Shown: positions 1 to 7,531 of the stretch, piece by piece
Numbering within the stretch: position 1 is the first letter of the stretch
Layout of the letters: each line of letters begins with the position of its first letter
Assembly (NCBI RefSeq): GCF_027947595.1
Contig: NZ_CP116257.1
Coordinates: 558,001-622,000 of the forward strand
Length of the DNA: 64,000 bases
Source: Streptomyces lienomycini
GTDB lineage: Bacteria > Actinomycetota > Actinomycetes > Streptomycetales > Streptomycetaceae
Direction of reading: 5' to 3'
Position numbers and translations under genes: made by a program
Notes under the pieces: generated by a model
Told to the model about the DNA's origin: nothing
Database searches by the model: none
The model's input: the letters and a program-made list of their open reading frames with translations, nothing else

Positions 1-1
1 A

Positions 2-337
2 GCAGTCCTCCACCGTGTCATCGGCTCACCCACCGTGATGCGCCAGCAGTTCGCGCGCCTGGTCCAGGTCGGCGAACAACCGAACGTCACCATCCAGATT
101 CTCCCATTCACCCTCGGCGCCCATCCGGGCCTGTACGGCCCCTTCGTCATCCTCGCCTTCCCTCAGCCCACAGCCCCGCTGGTCTGGCTGGAGAACCCCA
201 ACAACTCCGTGTATCTGGGGTCCCAAAGCGACATCCAGAACTACACGGACACCTTCGACCAGCTCAGGGCCTCCGCCTTCAGCCCGGCCGAGACCCTTGA
301 CCGCCTCATCCGCTCATCCGAGGAGCTCGAACCTTGA
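2..337 (+). CDS. XRE-family regulator, C-terminal part (DUF5753), cut by window start
   Basis: The frame is open from base 2, so the helix-turn-helix N-terminus lies outside the window. The visible 111 residues match the end of the DUF5753 domain found in Streptomyces XRE regulators: a segment reading VTIQILPF, then a glycine-rich turn (HPGLYGPF), a VWLEN strand and a terminal helix. The closely similar complete protein at 41611-42459 carries the same VQILPF and YTEDFV-like signatures, which supports the assignment. The stop overlaps the TTG start of the DUF397 gene by four bases. Such pairs, of which WhiJ and its small partner are a known example, are thought to act as a DNA-binding protein and antagonist. 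The target of this pair is unknown. Confidence 0.85.
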   Translation, partial: AVLHRVIGSPTVMRQQFARLVQVGEQPNVTIQILPFTLGAHPGLYGPFVILAFPQPTAPLVWLENPNNSVYLGSQSDIQNYTDTFDQLRASAFSPAETLDRLIRSSEELEP

Positions 338-564
338 GCACGATTCCACCTTGCCGCTCCCGCGCCGATGAACTGCACGACGCGCACTGGCGCAGGAGCT
401 CCTACAGCGGAGGCGCCAACGACTGCGTCGAGATCGCCGACCTCGGTGCGTACGCGGCGGTGCGCGATTCCAAGGCCCCCGACCTCGCCCCTGTGATCTT
501 CAGCCGTTCCGCCTTGGGCGATCTGCTGGACCACTACACCGACGGCGAGACCTGCATCGGCTGA
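334..564 (+). CDS. DUF397 domain protein, partner of the upstream XRE regulator
   Basis: This 76-residue acidic protein has the DUF397 signature: a W-RRSSYSGG segment near residue 20, an NDCVEIADL strand, a VRDSK turn and a short C-terminal helix. DUF397 proteins are typically 60-80 residues long and are almost always encoded directly after a DUF5753/XRE regulator, as here. The TTG start overlaps the previous stop (TTGA), so translation is probably coupled. A role as modulator of the neighbouring regulator is inferred from family precedent in Streptomyces development and antibiotic control. A second, separate copy of this gene pair sits at 41611-42622. Confidence 0.85.
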   Translation: MSTIPPCRSRADELHDAHWRRSSYSGGANDCVEIADLGAYAAVRDSKAPDLAPVIFSRSALGDLLDHYTDGETCIG

Positions 565-617
565 GTTGCTGCTGAGCCGCACATGCGCCCTTTCAGCCGC
601 CAACCAGGAGCACCCGC

Positions 618-1001
618 GTGAGCGATCAGTCCGACAAGCGGTTCCTCCAGATTGTGGTCTGCGCGGCTGGAGTCGCAGCCGACGTCGGCCGGCTGATGAC
701 GACAGCGCACGAGCGGCACTGGGATGTCGGCGTCGTAGCCACCCCGCAAGGACTCGGCTTCCTCGATGCGGAGGGGGTCGAGGCACAGACCGGCCGCCCC
801 ATCCGCTCGGCCTGGCGGTCACCGGGCGAGCCACGCCCGAGCCGGCCTGCGGATGCGGTCGCGGTCGCCCCGGTGACCTTCAACACCGTCAACAAGTGGG
901 CCGCATGGATCTCGGACCTGAACTCCGCCCAGGCCGTCGTGATCGGCCTTCTCCGTGTGGTGGTGCCCTGCGTGCGCCTCGGTGAAGCAGATCAGGAGTA
1001 G
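618..1001 (+). CDS. Shortened flavoprotein (phosphopantothenoylcysteine decarboxylase-like fold)
   Basis: This 127-residue product begins like Streptomyces flavoproteins of the PF02441 fold: an ILQIVVCAAG-like first strand, a VGVVATPQGLGFLD segment, the AQTGRPIRS turn and an APVTFNTVNKWAAWISD stretch corresponding to the flavin-binding APATxNTxNKWAxGI region. Full-length relatives run to about 170-190 residues and continue with a PF(V/T)N or PCV segment and a further domain half. Here the similarity fades after ISD and the protein ends about 60 residues early, with GLLRVVVPCV as a possible vestige. An internal deletion plus frame loss is likely. The 3' end overlaps the convergent gene by 10 nt. 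The GTG start follows a weak AGGAGC-type site. Confidence 0.55.
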   Translation: MSDQSDKRFLQIVVCAAGVAADVGRLMTTAHERHWDVGVVATPQGLGFLDAEGVEAQTGRPIRSAWRSPGEPRPSRPADAVAVAPVTFNTVNKWAAWISDLNSAQAVVIGLLRVVVPCVRLGEADQE

Positions 1002-1540
1002 AGAAGGGTCTGGCCGTCGCCGAGCCGTCTCAGGCCCATGGCCTCCAACGACTCGTCCTGCTCCTGACGTTGATCAAACGCGCGCAACGTGTCTACCGCT
1101 GAAGACAGCAGCGGGTCCGACACATCGGTGATCAGGCTCCGGAGTGATGTGCCGAGCAGGGACGCGGCGTCGTTGAGGGCTGCGAGCGGGTACAGGTTCT
1201 CGCGGGCGTCGCCGAGGCGTGTTTGCGTCATGCCGACGGCGACGAGGCCGCGGCGCAGCGTCTCCACGGACCCGGCACGGACCGCGGCCGAGGCCATGCG
1301 CTGTCCGTACACGCTGAGCACGGACGCGCTCCGCGTGTCCAGGTCGTCGATCGCCCGTTGCCTGACCGGTGCGGGGCCCTTGAGGTACGAGGTGATCACC
1401 GCATCGACGGTGGCGTCCCGTTCATGAGGGAGGGGACACCGCGGATAGCCGTCGAAGCGGCTGTCCTTGAGGCGGGACACGGGTACGGGCGAGGCCCGAA
1501 GACCCCGCCCGACCCCTACGAAACCCCAGCTCAGGGCCAC
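992..1540 (-). CDS. Conserved Streptomyces protein of unknown function
   Basis: This 182-residue protein is not recognised as an enzyme. It is mostly helical, with a repeated Ala/Leu/Arg pattern from about residue 45 to 170 suggesting a helical bundle; the most characteristic stretches are YPRCPLPHERDA near residue 32, RRGLVAVGM near residue 97 and ENLYPLAALNDAA near residue 114. No signal peptide or membrane segment is present. The GTG start at 1540 overlaps the stop of the upstream gene on the same strand by 10 nt, so the two are probably co-translated. I recall similar helical proteins in other streptomycetes, often annotated only as hypothetical. Confidence 0.7.
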   Translation of the reverse strand: MALSWGFVGVGRGLRASPVPVSRLKDSRFDGYPRCPLPHERDATVDAVITSYLKGPAPVRQRAIDDLDTRSASVLSVYGQRMASAAVRAGSVETLRRGLVAVGMTQTRLGDARENLYPLAALNDAASLLGTSLRSLITDVSDPLLSSAVDTLRAFDQRQEQDESLEAMGLRRLGDGQTLLYS

Positions 1541-1962
1541 ACCAGGCAGTACGGCTGATGCCCCGCCTCATGCAGTCGGTGGCTGAAGTCCTGCCACTCG
1601 TGCAGCAGCTGGTACACGTTGAACGCGTCCCGCGGGCCGCCCCGGTCCGGGACCGTGGACCAGATGAAGGCGGCCGCGCCGACCGCCTCCTCGCCGATGC
1701 CGCGCAGGGGGTCGACGACGGTCATCGGGAGTTTCACGACCGCGTAGTCGGGGTGCAGGACGACGAGTTCGAGTGGGGGCACCTTGTGCAGGGGGACGCC
1801 CTCGATGCCGGTGAGGACCATCGCGGCCATGGTCTCGGGCTTGATCTTGGTGAACATGCCGTTCATCCCGAGCTCGTCGCCGCCCAGTTCCTCGGGGCGC
1901 ATGGAGATCGGGACGCGGGCCGCGGTCGCGCCGTCGGGCGCTCCGAAGTACTTGTAGGTCAC
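1531..1962 (-). CDS. Conserved hypothetical protein, operon partner of the 992-1540 gene
   Basis: The frame stays open to 2157, but the part upstream of the GTG at 1962 is an arginine-rich read-through without domain character. The chosen start gives 143 residues beginning VTYKYFG, and a GGGTGGG stretch lies just upstream. An alternative GTG lies six bases further upstream. The protein has alternating beta strands (LELVVLHPDYAVVKLPM) and an aromatic C-terminus with a VYQLLHEWQDF helix. No catalytic motif, signal peptide or membrane segment is visible. It overlaps the 992-1540 gene by 10 nt and should be transcribed with it. Function unknown. Confidence 0.6.
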   Translation of the reverse strand: MTYKYFGAPDGATAARVPISMRPEELGGDELGMNGMFTKIKPETMAAMVLTGIEGVPLHKVPPLELVVLHPDYAVVKLPMTVVDPLRGIGEEAVGAAAFIWSTVPDRGGPRDAFNVYQLLHEWQDFSHRLHEAGHQPYCLVWP

Positions 1963-2509
1963 CCCCACCCGACCACCATTCCTGCTCCCCGCCCCCAGCC
2001 GGTCGGTCCGCCGGTCGAGCCGGTCGGGCTCGCTCGGTGTGCCGCGTGTCTGACGTGCTTCGGACGCTTCCTCCGCCTCGCGCCGGTGCCTTCCCCGCCG
2101 GGCACGTCGAGGACCCAGGTCGTCGGTCCCCTCGCCCAGTCCGCCACCGCGATGCATATCTCCACCCGACTGCTTTTCTAGGACGCGTGGCCCCCGCCGC
2201 GCAACCCGATCATCGTGTCAGTGACCTCCCCCACGGCCGCTCGCCGAAACGTGCGGTGAAACATATGTCCGTTCATATGTCCGCTGGACGGTCGGCAGCC
2301 CCGTCCGCGCCGCCCTGGTGAGCTGCGTGGATGGGCTCCAGTCTGGCAGACGGCACGGCGATCGGGGCGGTTGTCTACCCTTGTGAGGTCACCCTGGGCA
2401 ACCAGAGACCGGGCGCGGGCCGAGTAAGGGCCGGGCAAGGGCTGAGCAAGGGGTCGAGCAGAGTCCGATACGTCGGAGAAGGTCGAGAAGGTCGGAGAAG
2501 TCGCAGGTC
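1963..2509. other. Non-coding interval upstream of hemL
   Basis: About 550 nt between the divergently transcribed hypothetical gene pair and hemL. No convincing gene is seen; the open frames here are arginine-rich shadows. It should hold the promoters for both directions. The only clear structure is the direct repeat at 2262-2283. A purine-rich stretch with three GGAGAAG-like blocks (2474-2500) precedes hemL. Confidence 0.6.
2262..2283. repeat. Tandem CATATGTCCG direct repeat
   Basis: The decamer CATATGTCCG occurs at 2262-2271 and again at 2274-2283, a 12-bp period, inside an AT-richer patch that stands out from its surroundings. Each copy contains the palindrome CATATG. The spacing of slightly over one helical turn would suit a dimeric DNA-binding protein, so this may be an operator for the genes on either side. 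That role is inference. Confidence 0.4.
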
Positions 2510-3826
2510 ATGAGCGAACTGGCATATCCATACGAAGCACCGGCCTCGCAGGCTCTGTTCGACCGCGCCGCGGCCGTCACGCCCGGCGGCGTGAACTCCC
2601 CGGTGCGCGCCTTCCGCGCCGTCGGCGGCACGCCCCGGTTCATGGTGTCCGGCACCGGTCCGTACCTGACGGACGCGGACGGGCGGGAGTACGTCGACCT
2701 CGTCTGCTCCTGGGGTCCGATGATCCTCGGGCACGCGCACCCCGAGGTGATCGCCGCCGTGCAGGAGGCCGTCGCGCGCGGTACGTCCTTCGGCACTCCC
2801 GCCGAGGGCGAGGTCGCGCTCGCCGAGGCGATGGTGGAGCGGGTCGCGCCGCTGGAGGAGGTCCGGCTCGTGTCGAGCGGGACCGAGGCGACCATGTCCG
2901 CCATCCGGCTCGCGCGCGGGTTCACGCGGCGCACCAAGGTGATCAAGTTCGCCGGGTGCTACCACGGTCACGTCGACTCCCTGCTCGCCGCCGCCGGTTC
3001 CGGCGTCGCCACGTTCGCGCTGCCCGACACCCCCGGCGTCACCGGCGCCCAGGCGAGCGACACGATCGTGCTGCCGTACAACGACCTGGAGGCCGTGCAC
3101 GCCGCCTTCGCCGCCCACCCCGGCGAGATCGCCTGCGTGATCACCGAGGCGTCGCCCGGCAACATGGGCGTCGTACCGCCGCTGCCCGGCTTCAACCAGG
3201 GACTCAAGGACGCCTGTGCCGCCAACGGCGCGCTGTTCGTCTCCGACGAGGTCATGACCGGGTTCCGGACCAGCCGCGCCGGGTGGTACGGGGTGGAGGG
3301 GGTCGTCCCCGACCTGATGACCTTCGGGAAGGTGATGGGGGGCGGGTTCCCCGCGGCCGCCTTCGGTGGACGCGCCGACGTCATGGCCCACCTGGCCCCG
3401 GCCGGTCCCGTCTACCAGGCCGGCACCCTCTCCGGGAACCCGGTCGCCACCGCCGCCGGGCTCGCCCAGCTGCGGCTCCTCGACGACGCGGCGTACGAGA
3501 CCGTCGACGCCGTGTCCGCGCGGATCCAGGGGCTGGTGACCGAGGCGCTCGCCAAGGAGGGCGTCGCGCACACGGTGCAGAGCGCCTCCAACATGTTCTC
3601 CGTGTTCTTCACCGACCGGCCGGTCGTCGACTACGAGGACGCCAAGGCGCAGGAGTCCTTCCGCTACACCGCCTTCTTCCACTCCCTCCTCTCGAACGGC
3701 GTCTACCTGCCGCCGTCCTCCTTCGAGTCCTGGTTCGTGTCCACCGCCCACGACGAGCGGGCCGTCCAGCGCATCGCCGACGCCCTCCCGGCGGCGGCCC
3801 GCGCGGCGGCGGAGGCGACGGCATGA
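2510..3826 (+). CDS. hemL: Glutamate-1-semialdehyde 2,1-aminomutase
   Basis: HemL converts glutamate-1-semialdehyde to 5-aminolevulinate, the committed precursor of heme and other tetrapyrroles, in the cytosol using PLP. The 438-residue length is normal for the family. The N-terminal [13 protein letters not shown] segment is diagnostic, the [15 protein letters not shown] phosphate-binding region is intact, DEVMTGFR supplies the PLP-ring aspartate, and the Schiff-base lysine is K274 in [10 protein letters not shown]. The ATG follows a GGAGAAG site at about 12 nt. The downstream phosphatase overlaps the stop (ATGA), and cytochrome c maturation genes follow within 3 kb, so heme synthesis and use are physically linked. 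Confidence 0.97.
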   Translation: MSELAYPYEAPASQALFDRAAAVTPGGVNSPVRAFRAVGGTPRFMVSGTGPYLTDADGREYVDLVCSWGPMILGHAHPEVIAAVQEAVARGTSFGTPAEGEVALAEAMVERVAPLEEVRLVSSGTEATMSAIRLARGFTRRTKVIKFAGCYHGHVDSLLAAAGSGVATFALPDTPGVTGAQASDTIVLPYNDLEAVHAAFAAHPGEIACVITEASPGNMGVVPPLPGFNQGLKDACAANGALFVSDEVMTGFRTSRAGWYGVEGVVPDLMTFGKVMGGGFPAAAFGGRADVMAHLAPAGPVYQAGTLSGNPVATAAGLAQLRLLDDAAYETVDAVSARIQGLVTEALAKEGVAHTVQSASNMFSVFFTDRPVVDYEDAKAQESFRYTAFFHSLLSNGVYLPPSSFESWFVSTAHDERAVQRIADALPAAARAAAEATA

Positions 3827-4512
3827 GCCACGAGAACAGCGACGAGCTGACCGTCGTCCACGTCATGCGGCACGGCGAGGTCGAGAACCCCACCGGTGTC
3901 CTCTACGGACGGCTCCCCGGCTACCACCTCTCCGACCTGGGCCGGCGCATGGCCGACCGGGTCGCCGAGCACCTCGCCCCGCGCGACGTGACGTACGTCG
4001 TGGCGTCCCCGCTGGAGCGGGCGCAGGAGACGGCGACACCGATCGCCAAGACGCACGGCCTCGACCTGGACACCGACGCGCGGCTCATCGAGGCCGACAA
4101 CGTCTTCCAGGGCAAGACCTTCGGCATCGGCGACGGCGCGCTGCGCCGGCCCGCCAACTGGAAGCACGTGGTCAACCCGTTCAAGCCGTCCTGGGGCGAG
4201 CCGTACGTCGACCAGGTCGTGCGGATGAAGGGCGCGCTGGACGCCGCCCGGGACCGGGCCCGCGGCCACGAGGCCGTGGTCGTCAGCCACCAGCTGCCGA
4301 TCTGGATCCTGCGGTCCTACGTCGAGCGGCGGCGGCTGTGGCACGACCCGCGCAAGCGGCAGTGCACGCTGGCGTCCCTGACGACGTTCACCTACCGGGG
4401 TGACCGGATCGTCTCCGTCGGCTACACCGAGCCCGCCCGCGACCTCGTCCCGGCCCACCTCCTCGCGGGCGCCAAGCCCGTGAAGGGGCAGGGGAAGGCG
4501 TACGGGGCCTGA
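3823..4512 (+). CDS. Histidine phosphatase family protein (phosphoglycerate mutase-like)
   Basis: This 229-residue cytosolic protein belongs to the histidine phosphatase branch 1. The nucleophile is H17 in the MRHGE motif, the second catalytic arginine lies in [10 protein letters not shown] near residue 65, an acidic EADN segment follows near residue 89, and the second catalytic histidine is H156 in VVSHQLPIW. The family includes mutases and many broad phosphatases; the long insert with a conserved [11 protein letters not shown] stretch is typical of the actinobacterial group and does not indicate true glycolytic mutase activity. The ATG overlaps the hemL stop, implying coupled translation, but the substrate is unknown. 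Confidence 0.9.
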   Translation: MSHENSDELTVVHVMRHGEVENPTGVLYGRLPGYHLSDLGRRMADRVAEHLAPRDVTYVVASPLERAQETATPIAKTHGLDLDTDARLIEADNVFQGKTFGIGDGALRRPANWKHVVNPFKPSWGEPYVDQVVRMKGALDAARDRARGHEAVVVSHQLPIWILRSYVERRRLWHDPRKRQCTLASLTTFTYRGDRIVSVGYTEPARDLVPAHLLAGAKPVKGQGKAYGA

Positions 4513-4520
4513 CGGCCGTA

Positions 4521-4588
4521 CCGGTCCGACCGTCGTACCGGTCCGACGGGCGGCCTGCCGGTCCGACCGTCGTACCGAGGTACGACGG
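4521..4588. terminator. Repeat-rich hairpin after the hemL-phosphatase pair
   Basis: An exact 20-bp direct repeat built from GGTCCGACC and GTCGTACC blocks occurs at 4521-4540 and 4558-4577. The second copy runs into a perfect inverted repeat: 4566-4576 pairs with 4579-4589 (arms ACCGTCGTACC and GGTACGACGGT) around a two-base centre. Outer GCCGGTC and GACCGGC blocks (about 4557-4563 and 4600-4606) can extend it. It lies just after the phosphatase stop, so a transcription terminator is the simplest reading; there is no U-tract, as usual in Streptomyces. Confidence 0.65.
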
Positions 4589-4648
4589 TGGTACGGCCCG
4601 ACCGGCAGTGCCGCCTGTTACCGAACCCGCACAAATTTCCGGAACCCG

Positions 4649-4701
4649 CTCGTTCGTCGCGTCCTCTCACCTAGTGACCACCCAAGGACGCGACGAACGA
4701 G
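4649..4701 (+). promoter_or_regulatory. 17-bp perfect hairpin covering the ribosome binding site of the lipoprotein gene
   Basis: Bases 4649-4665 are the exact inverted complement of 4685-4701 with a 19-nt loop. The right arm ends in GAACGAG and overlaps the only plausible Shine-Dalgarno sequence (GAGG, 4699-4702), six bases before the ATG at 4708. If transcribed, this stem would hide the ribosome binding site, so it could control translation or, if transcription starts inside it, act only as DNA operator. A GAACCCGC direct repeat at 4623-4630 and 4642-4649 sits next to it. Confidence 0.6.
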
Positions 4702-4707
4702 GTTGCG

Positions 4708-6027
4708 ATGCGCACTACCAACCGCACTCTCACCCGCAGGGGGATGCTCGGACTCGGCGCGGGGGCCGCGGCGGCGGTCGGACTCGCGGGCTGCGGCACC
4801 GGTTCCGACTCCTCGCCGAGCGGCTCGCACCAGGCCGGCGACTCCGGAAAGCCGTCGCCCTCCGGCAGCGGCAAGGCCCCGGCGAAGCCCATCGGTGACG
4901 GCTCCACGTCGTACACCGGCAAGCAGCCGCACCAGCCGGACGCCCCCGTGCCGCTGGAACCCGGCCAGACGCCGCCGCAGTTCGTCGTCTTCTCCTGGGA
5001 CGGCGCCGGCGAGGTCGGCAACGGGCTCTTCCCGCGCTTCCTGGACCTCGCCCAGGAGCACGACGCGCACATGACGTTCTTCCTCTCGGGCCTGTACCTG
5101 CTGCCCGAGTCGAAGAAGCGCCTCTACGACCCGCCGAACAACCCGCGCGGCGCCTCCGACATCGGCTACCTCACCGACGAGCACATCAAGGCGACGCTCA
5201 CCAACGTCCGCCGGGCCTGGCTCGACGGGCACGAGATCGGCACGCACTTCAACGGCCACTTCTGCGGGGGCGGCGGCAGCGTCGGCAACTGGACGTCCGC
5301 GCAGTGGCGCAGCGAGATCGACCAGGCGAAGTCCTTCGTGAAGGAGTGGCGGACCAACAGCGGCTGGACCGACCTGCCGTCCCTGCCCTTCGACTACGAC
5401 AAGGAACTCGTCGGCGGCCGCACACCCTGCCTGCTCGGCCAGGACAAGCTGCTGCCCACCGCCCGAAAGCTGGGCTGGCGCTACGACGCCTCCTCGCCCG
5501 GCGGCCGCCAGGTGTGGCCGGTGAAGAAGGACGGCGTCTGGGACCTGCCGCTGCAGCAGATACCGTTCCCCGGCCACTCCTTCGAGGTCCTCTCGATGGA
5601 CTACAACATCCTCGCCAACCAGTCGGTCAACTCCACCAAGGCCCCCGCGCACAACTACCCGGGCTGGCGCGAACAGGCCACGAACGCGTACATATCCGGC
5701 TTCAAGCGGGCGTACGAGTCGAACCGGGCCCCCTTCTTCGTCGGCAACCACTTCGAGGAGTGGAACGGCGGCATCTACATGGACGCCGTCGAGAACGCCC
5801 TCAAGCACATCGCGCGGGAGAAGGAGAAGGGCGGGGACATCCGGCTCGTCTCCTTCCGCCAGTTCACCGACTGGCTGGACGTGCAGAAGCCGGAGGTGCT
5901 CGCCAAGCTGCGCACCGTCGAGGTCGGGCAGCAGCCGGCCGGTGGCTGGAACGCCTTCCTCAAGGAGGCACCGGCCTCCTCCGGGGCGTCCGCGGGGACT
6001 TCGGGAGCGTCCGCGAACACCGCCTGA
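4708..6027 (+). CDS. Tat-exported lipoprotein with polysaccharide deacetylase-like (NodB) fold
   Basis: The 439-residue protein starts with a twin-arginine signal (TRRGMLGLG) and a lipobox LAGC, giving lipidation at C29. A Ser/Gly/Pro-rich linker to about residue 85 leads to a catalytic-type domain: VVFSWDGAGE (NodB motif 1 position), HEIGTHFNGHF (metal-binding H-x-x-x-H motif) and later FGxxRYDASS-like strands ending in a SFRQFTDWL helix. These are hallmarks of carbohydrate esterase family 4, acting outside the membrane on wall glycans. The Asp-Asp of typical NodB motif 1 is only Asp-Gly here, so catalysis is not assured. A Ser/Ala tail ends the protein. Its start lies directly behind the 4649-4701 hairpin. 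Confidence 0.8.
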   Translation: MRTTNRTLTRRGMLGLGAGAAAAVGLAGCGTGSDSSPSGSHQAGDSGKPSPSGSGKAPAKPIGDGSTSYTGKQPHQPDAPVPLEPGQTPPQFVVFSWDGAGEVGNGLFPRFLDLAQEHDAHMTFFLSGLYLLPESKKRLYDPPNNPRGASDIGYLTDEHIKATLTNVRRAWLDGHEIGTHFNGHFCGGGGSVGNWTSAQWRSEIDQAKSFVKEWRTNSGWTDLPSLPFDYDKELVGGRTPCLLGQDKLLPTARKLGWRYDASSPGGRQVWPVKKDGVWDLPLQQIPFPGHSFEVLSMDYNILANQSVNSTKAPAHNYPGWREQATNAYISGFKRAYESNRAPFFVGNHFEEWNGGIYMDAVENALKHIAREKEKGGDIRLVSFRQFTDWLDVQKPEVLAKLRTVEVGQQPAGGWNAFLKEAPASSGASAGTSGASANTA

Positions 6028-6093
6028 TATGCGGGTTTCCGCCCGTGAGGGGGGTGCGCAAGATCCCCGGAACGGACATGCGAAACTTTTCAC

Positions 6094-6753
6094 ATGAGTG
6101 CCGCCAGCCGCGCCCCCCTGCGCTCGATCCGCACCGTCGCCCGCGCCCGACGCCGTGCCGTCCTCGCCGTCGGCGCCGTCGCCGCGGCACTGCTCGTCTC
6201 CGCGTGCAGCTCCGGCGGCACCTCGGGCGGCGGCGGCCAGACGGGCTTCATCACCGGCCCGGACGGCATCGCCACCGCGAAGAAGGGGGAGCGCGCCGAC
6301 GCCCCCGACCTGTCCGGTGAGACCGTCGACGGCGGGCAGGTCGACGTCGCCGACTACCAGGGCAAGATCGTCGTCCTCAACATCTGGGGCTCCTGGTGCG
6401 GACCCTGCCGCGCCGAGGCCAAGAACCTGGAGAAGGTCTACAACGACACCAAGGACCAGGGCGTCCAGTTCGTCGGCATCAACACCCGCGACACCTCCAC
6501 CGGCCCGGCCCGTGCCTTCGAGAAGGACTACGGGATCACCTACCCGAGCCTGTACGACCCGGCGGGCCGGCTGCTGCTCCGCTTCGAGAAGGGCACCCTG
6601 AACCCGCAGGCGATCCCCTCGACGCTCGTCATCGACCGGGACGGCAAGGTCGCCGCGCGCACCCTCCAGGCACTCAGCGAGGAGAAGCTGCGCAAGATGC
6701 TCGACCCGTACCTCGCCGACGGATCCGCCGACTCCGGCACGTCGGAGAAGTGA
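6094..6753 (+). CDS. resA: ResA-like thiol-disulfide oxidoreductase lipoprotein
   Basis: This 219-residue lipoprotein has a basic N-terminus, a hydrophobic segment (residues 21-36) and a lipobox VSAC at C38. After a Gly-rich linker comes a TlpA/ResA thioredoxin domain: an APDLSGETVDG strand, the active-site WCGPC with C102 and C105, a GVQFVGIN strand, and the cis-proline IPSTLVIDRDG segment. ResA reduces the heme-binding cysteines of apocytochrome c on the outer face of the membrane. It is followed by ccdA one base after its stop, then resB and ccsA, so it is the first gene of a System II cytochrome c maturation operon. No clear Shine-Dalgarno sequence precedes the ATG. Confidence 0.93.
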   Translation: MSAASRAPLRSIRTVARARRRAVLAVGAVAAALLVSACSSGGTSGGGGQTGFITGPDGIATAKKGERADAPDLSGETVDGGQVDVADYQGKIVVLNIWGSWCGPCRAEAKNLEKVYNDTKDQGVQFVGINTRDTSTGPARAFEKDYGITYPSLYDPAGRLLLRFEKGTLNPQAIPSTLVIDRDGKVAARTLQALSEEKLRKMLDPYLADGSADSGTSEK

Positions 6754-6754
6754 C

Positions 6755-7528
6755 GTGTCCGCGGTGATCACCCTCGCCGAGGAGGCGGGCTACAACGGCA
6801 CGGTGCTCAACGGCGCCCTGCTCGTCGCCCTGCCCATCGCCCTGCTCGGCGGCCTCGTCTCCTTCTTCTCCCCCTGCGTCCTGCCTCTCGTCCCCGGCTA
6901 CCTCTCCTACGTGACCGGAGTCACCGGCACCGACCTCGGCGAGGCCCGGCGCGGACGCATGGTCGCCGGCGCCTCACTCTTCGTCCTCGGCTTCACCGCC
7001 GTCTTCGTCTCCAGCGGCGCGCTCTTCGGCTACTTCGGTCAGACGCTCCAGGAGAGCCGGGGCGTGCTGACCGACGTCCTGGGCGCGTTCATGATCGTCA
7101 TGGGCGTCTTCTTCATGGGCCTGATGCCCTGGCTCACCCAGCGCGAGTTCCGCTTCCACAAGAAGCCCGTGAACGGCCTGGTCGGCGCCCCGATACTCGG
7201 CGCGCTGTTCGGCATCGGCTGGACCCCCTGCATCGGCCCGACCCTCGCCTCCGTGCTGGCGCTCTCCGCCGACCAGGGAACCGCCGGCCGCGGGGCCGTA
7301 CTCACCGTCGCCTACTGTCTCGGCCTCGGCGTCCCCTTCGTCCTGGCCGCCGTCGCCTTCCGCAAGGCGCTCGGCGCCTTCGGCTGGGTCAAGCGGCACT
7401 ATGTCTGGGTGATGCGCATCGGCGGCGTCATGATGATCGCGACCGGCCTGCTGCTGCTGACCGGCGTGTGGGACAGCATCATGCAGTCCATGCAGACCTG
7501 GTCCAACGGCTTCATTGTGGGGATCTGA
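6755..7528 (+). CDS. ccdA: Cytochrome c biogenesis protein CcdA
   Basis: CcdA carries reducing equivalents from cytosolic thioredoxin across the membrane to ResA. The 257-residue protein has six predicted membrane helices. The two redox cysteines are in SFFSPCVLPLVPGYLSY near residue 44 and in GIGWTPCIGPTL near residue 157, both in the proline-flanked context typical of the CcdA/DsbD family. The GTG start lies one base after the resA stop, and resB starts three bases after its own stop, so translation along the operon is tightly packed. The length is normal for actinobacterial CcdA. Confidence 0.95.
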   Translation: MSAVITLAEEAGYNGTVLNGALLVALPIALLGGLVSFFSPCVLPLVPGYLSYVTGVTGTDLGEARRGRMVAGASLFVLGFTAVFVSSGALFGYFGQTLQESRGVLTDVLGAFMIVMGVFFMGLMPWLTQREFRFHKKPVNGLVGAPILGALFGIGWTPCIGPTLASVLALSADQGTAGRGAVLTVAYCLGLGVPFVLAAVAFRKALGAFGWVKRHYVWVMRIGGVMMIATGLLLLTGVWDSIMQSMQTWSNGFIVGI

Positions 7529-7531
7529 CCG

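Noticed and set aside
2375-3751. Long minus-strand open frame opposite hemL
   Set aside because: It is antisense to a clear hemL gene, rich in Gly, Arg, Val and His, and has no domain; long shadow frames are expected at this GC content.
4618-6771. 717-codon minus-strand frame
   Set aside because: It lies opposite the lipoprotein and resA genes and reads as low-complexity Arg/Val/Gly sequence without motifs.
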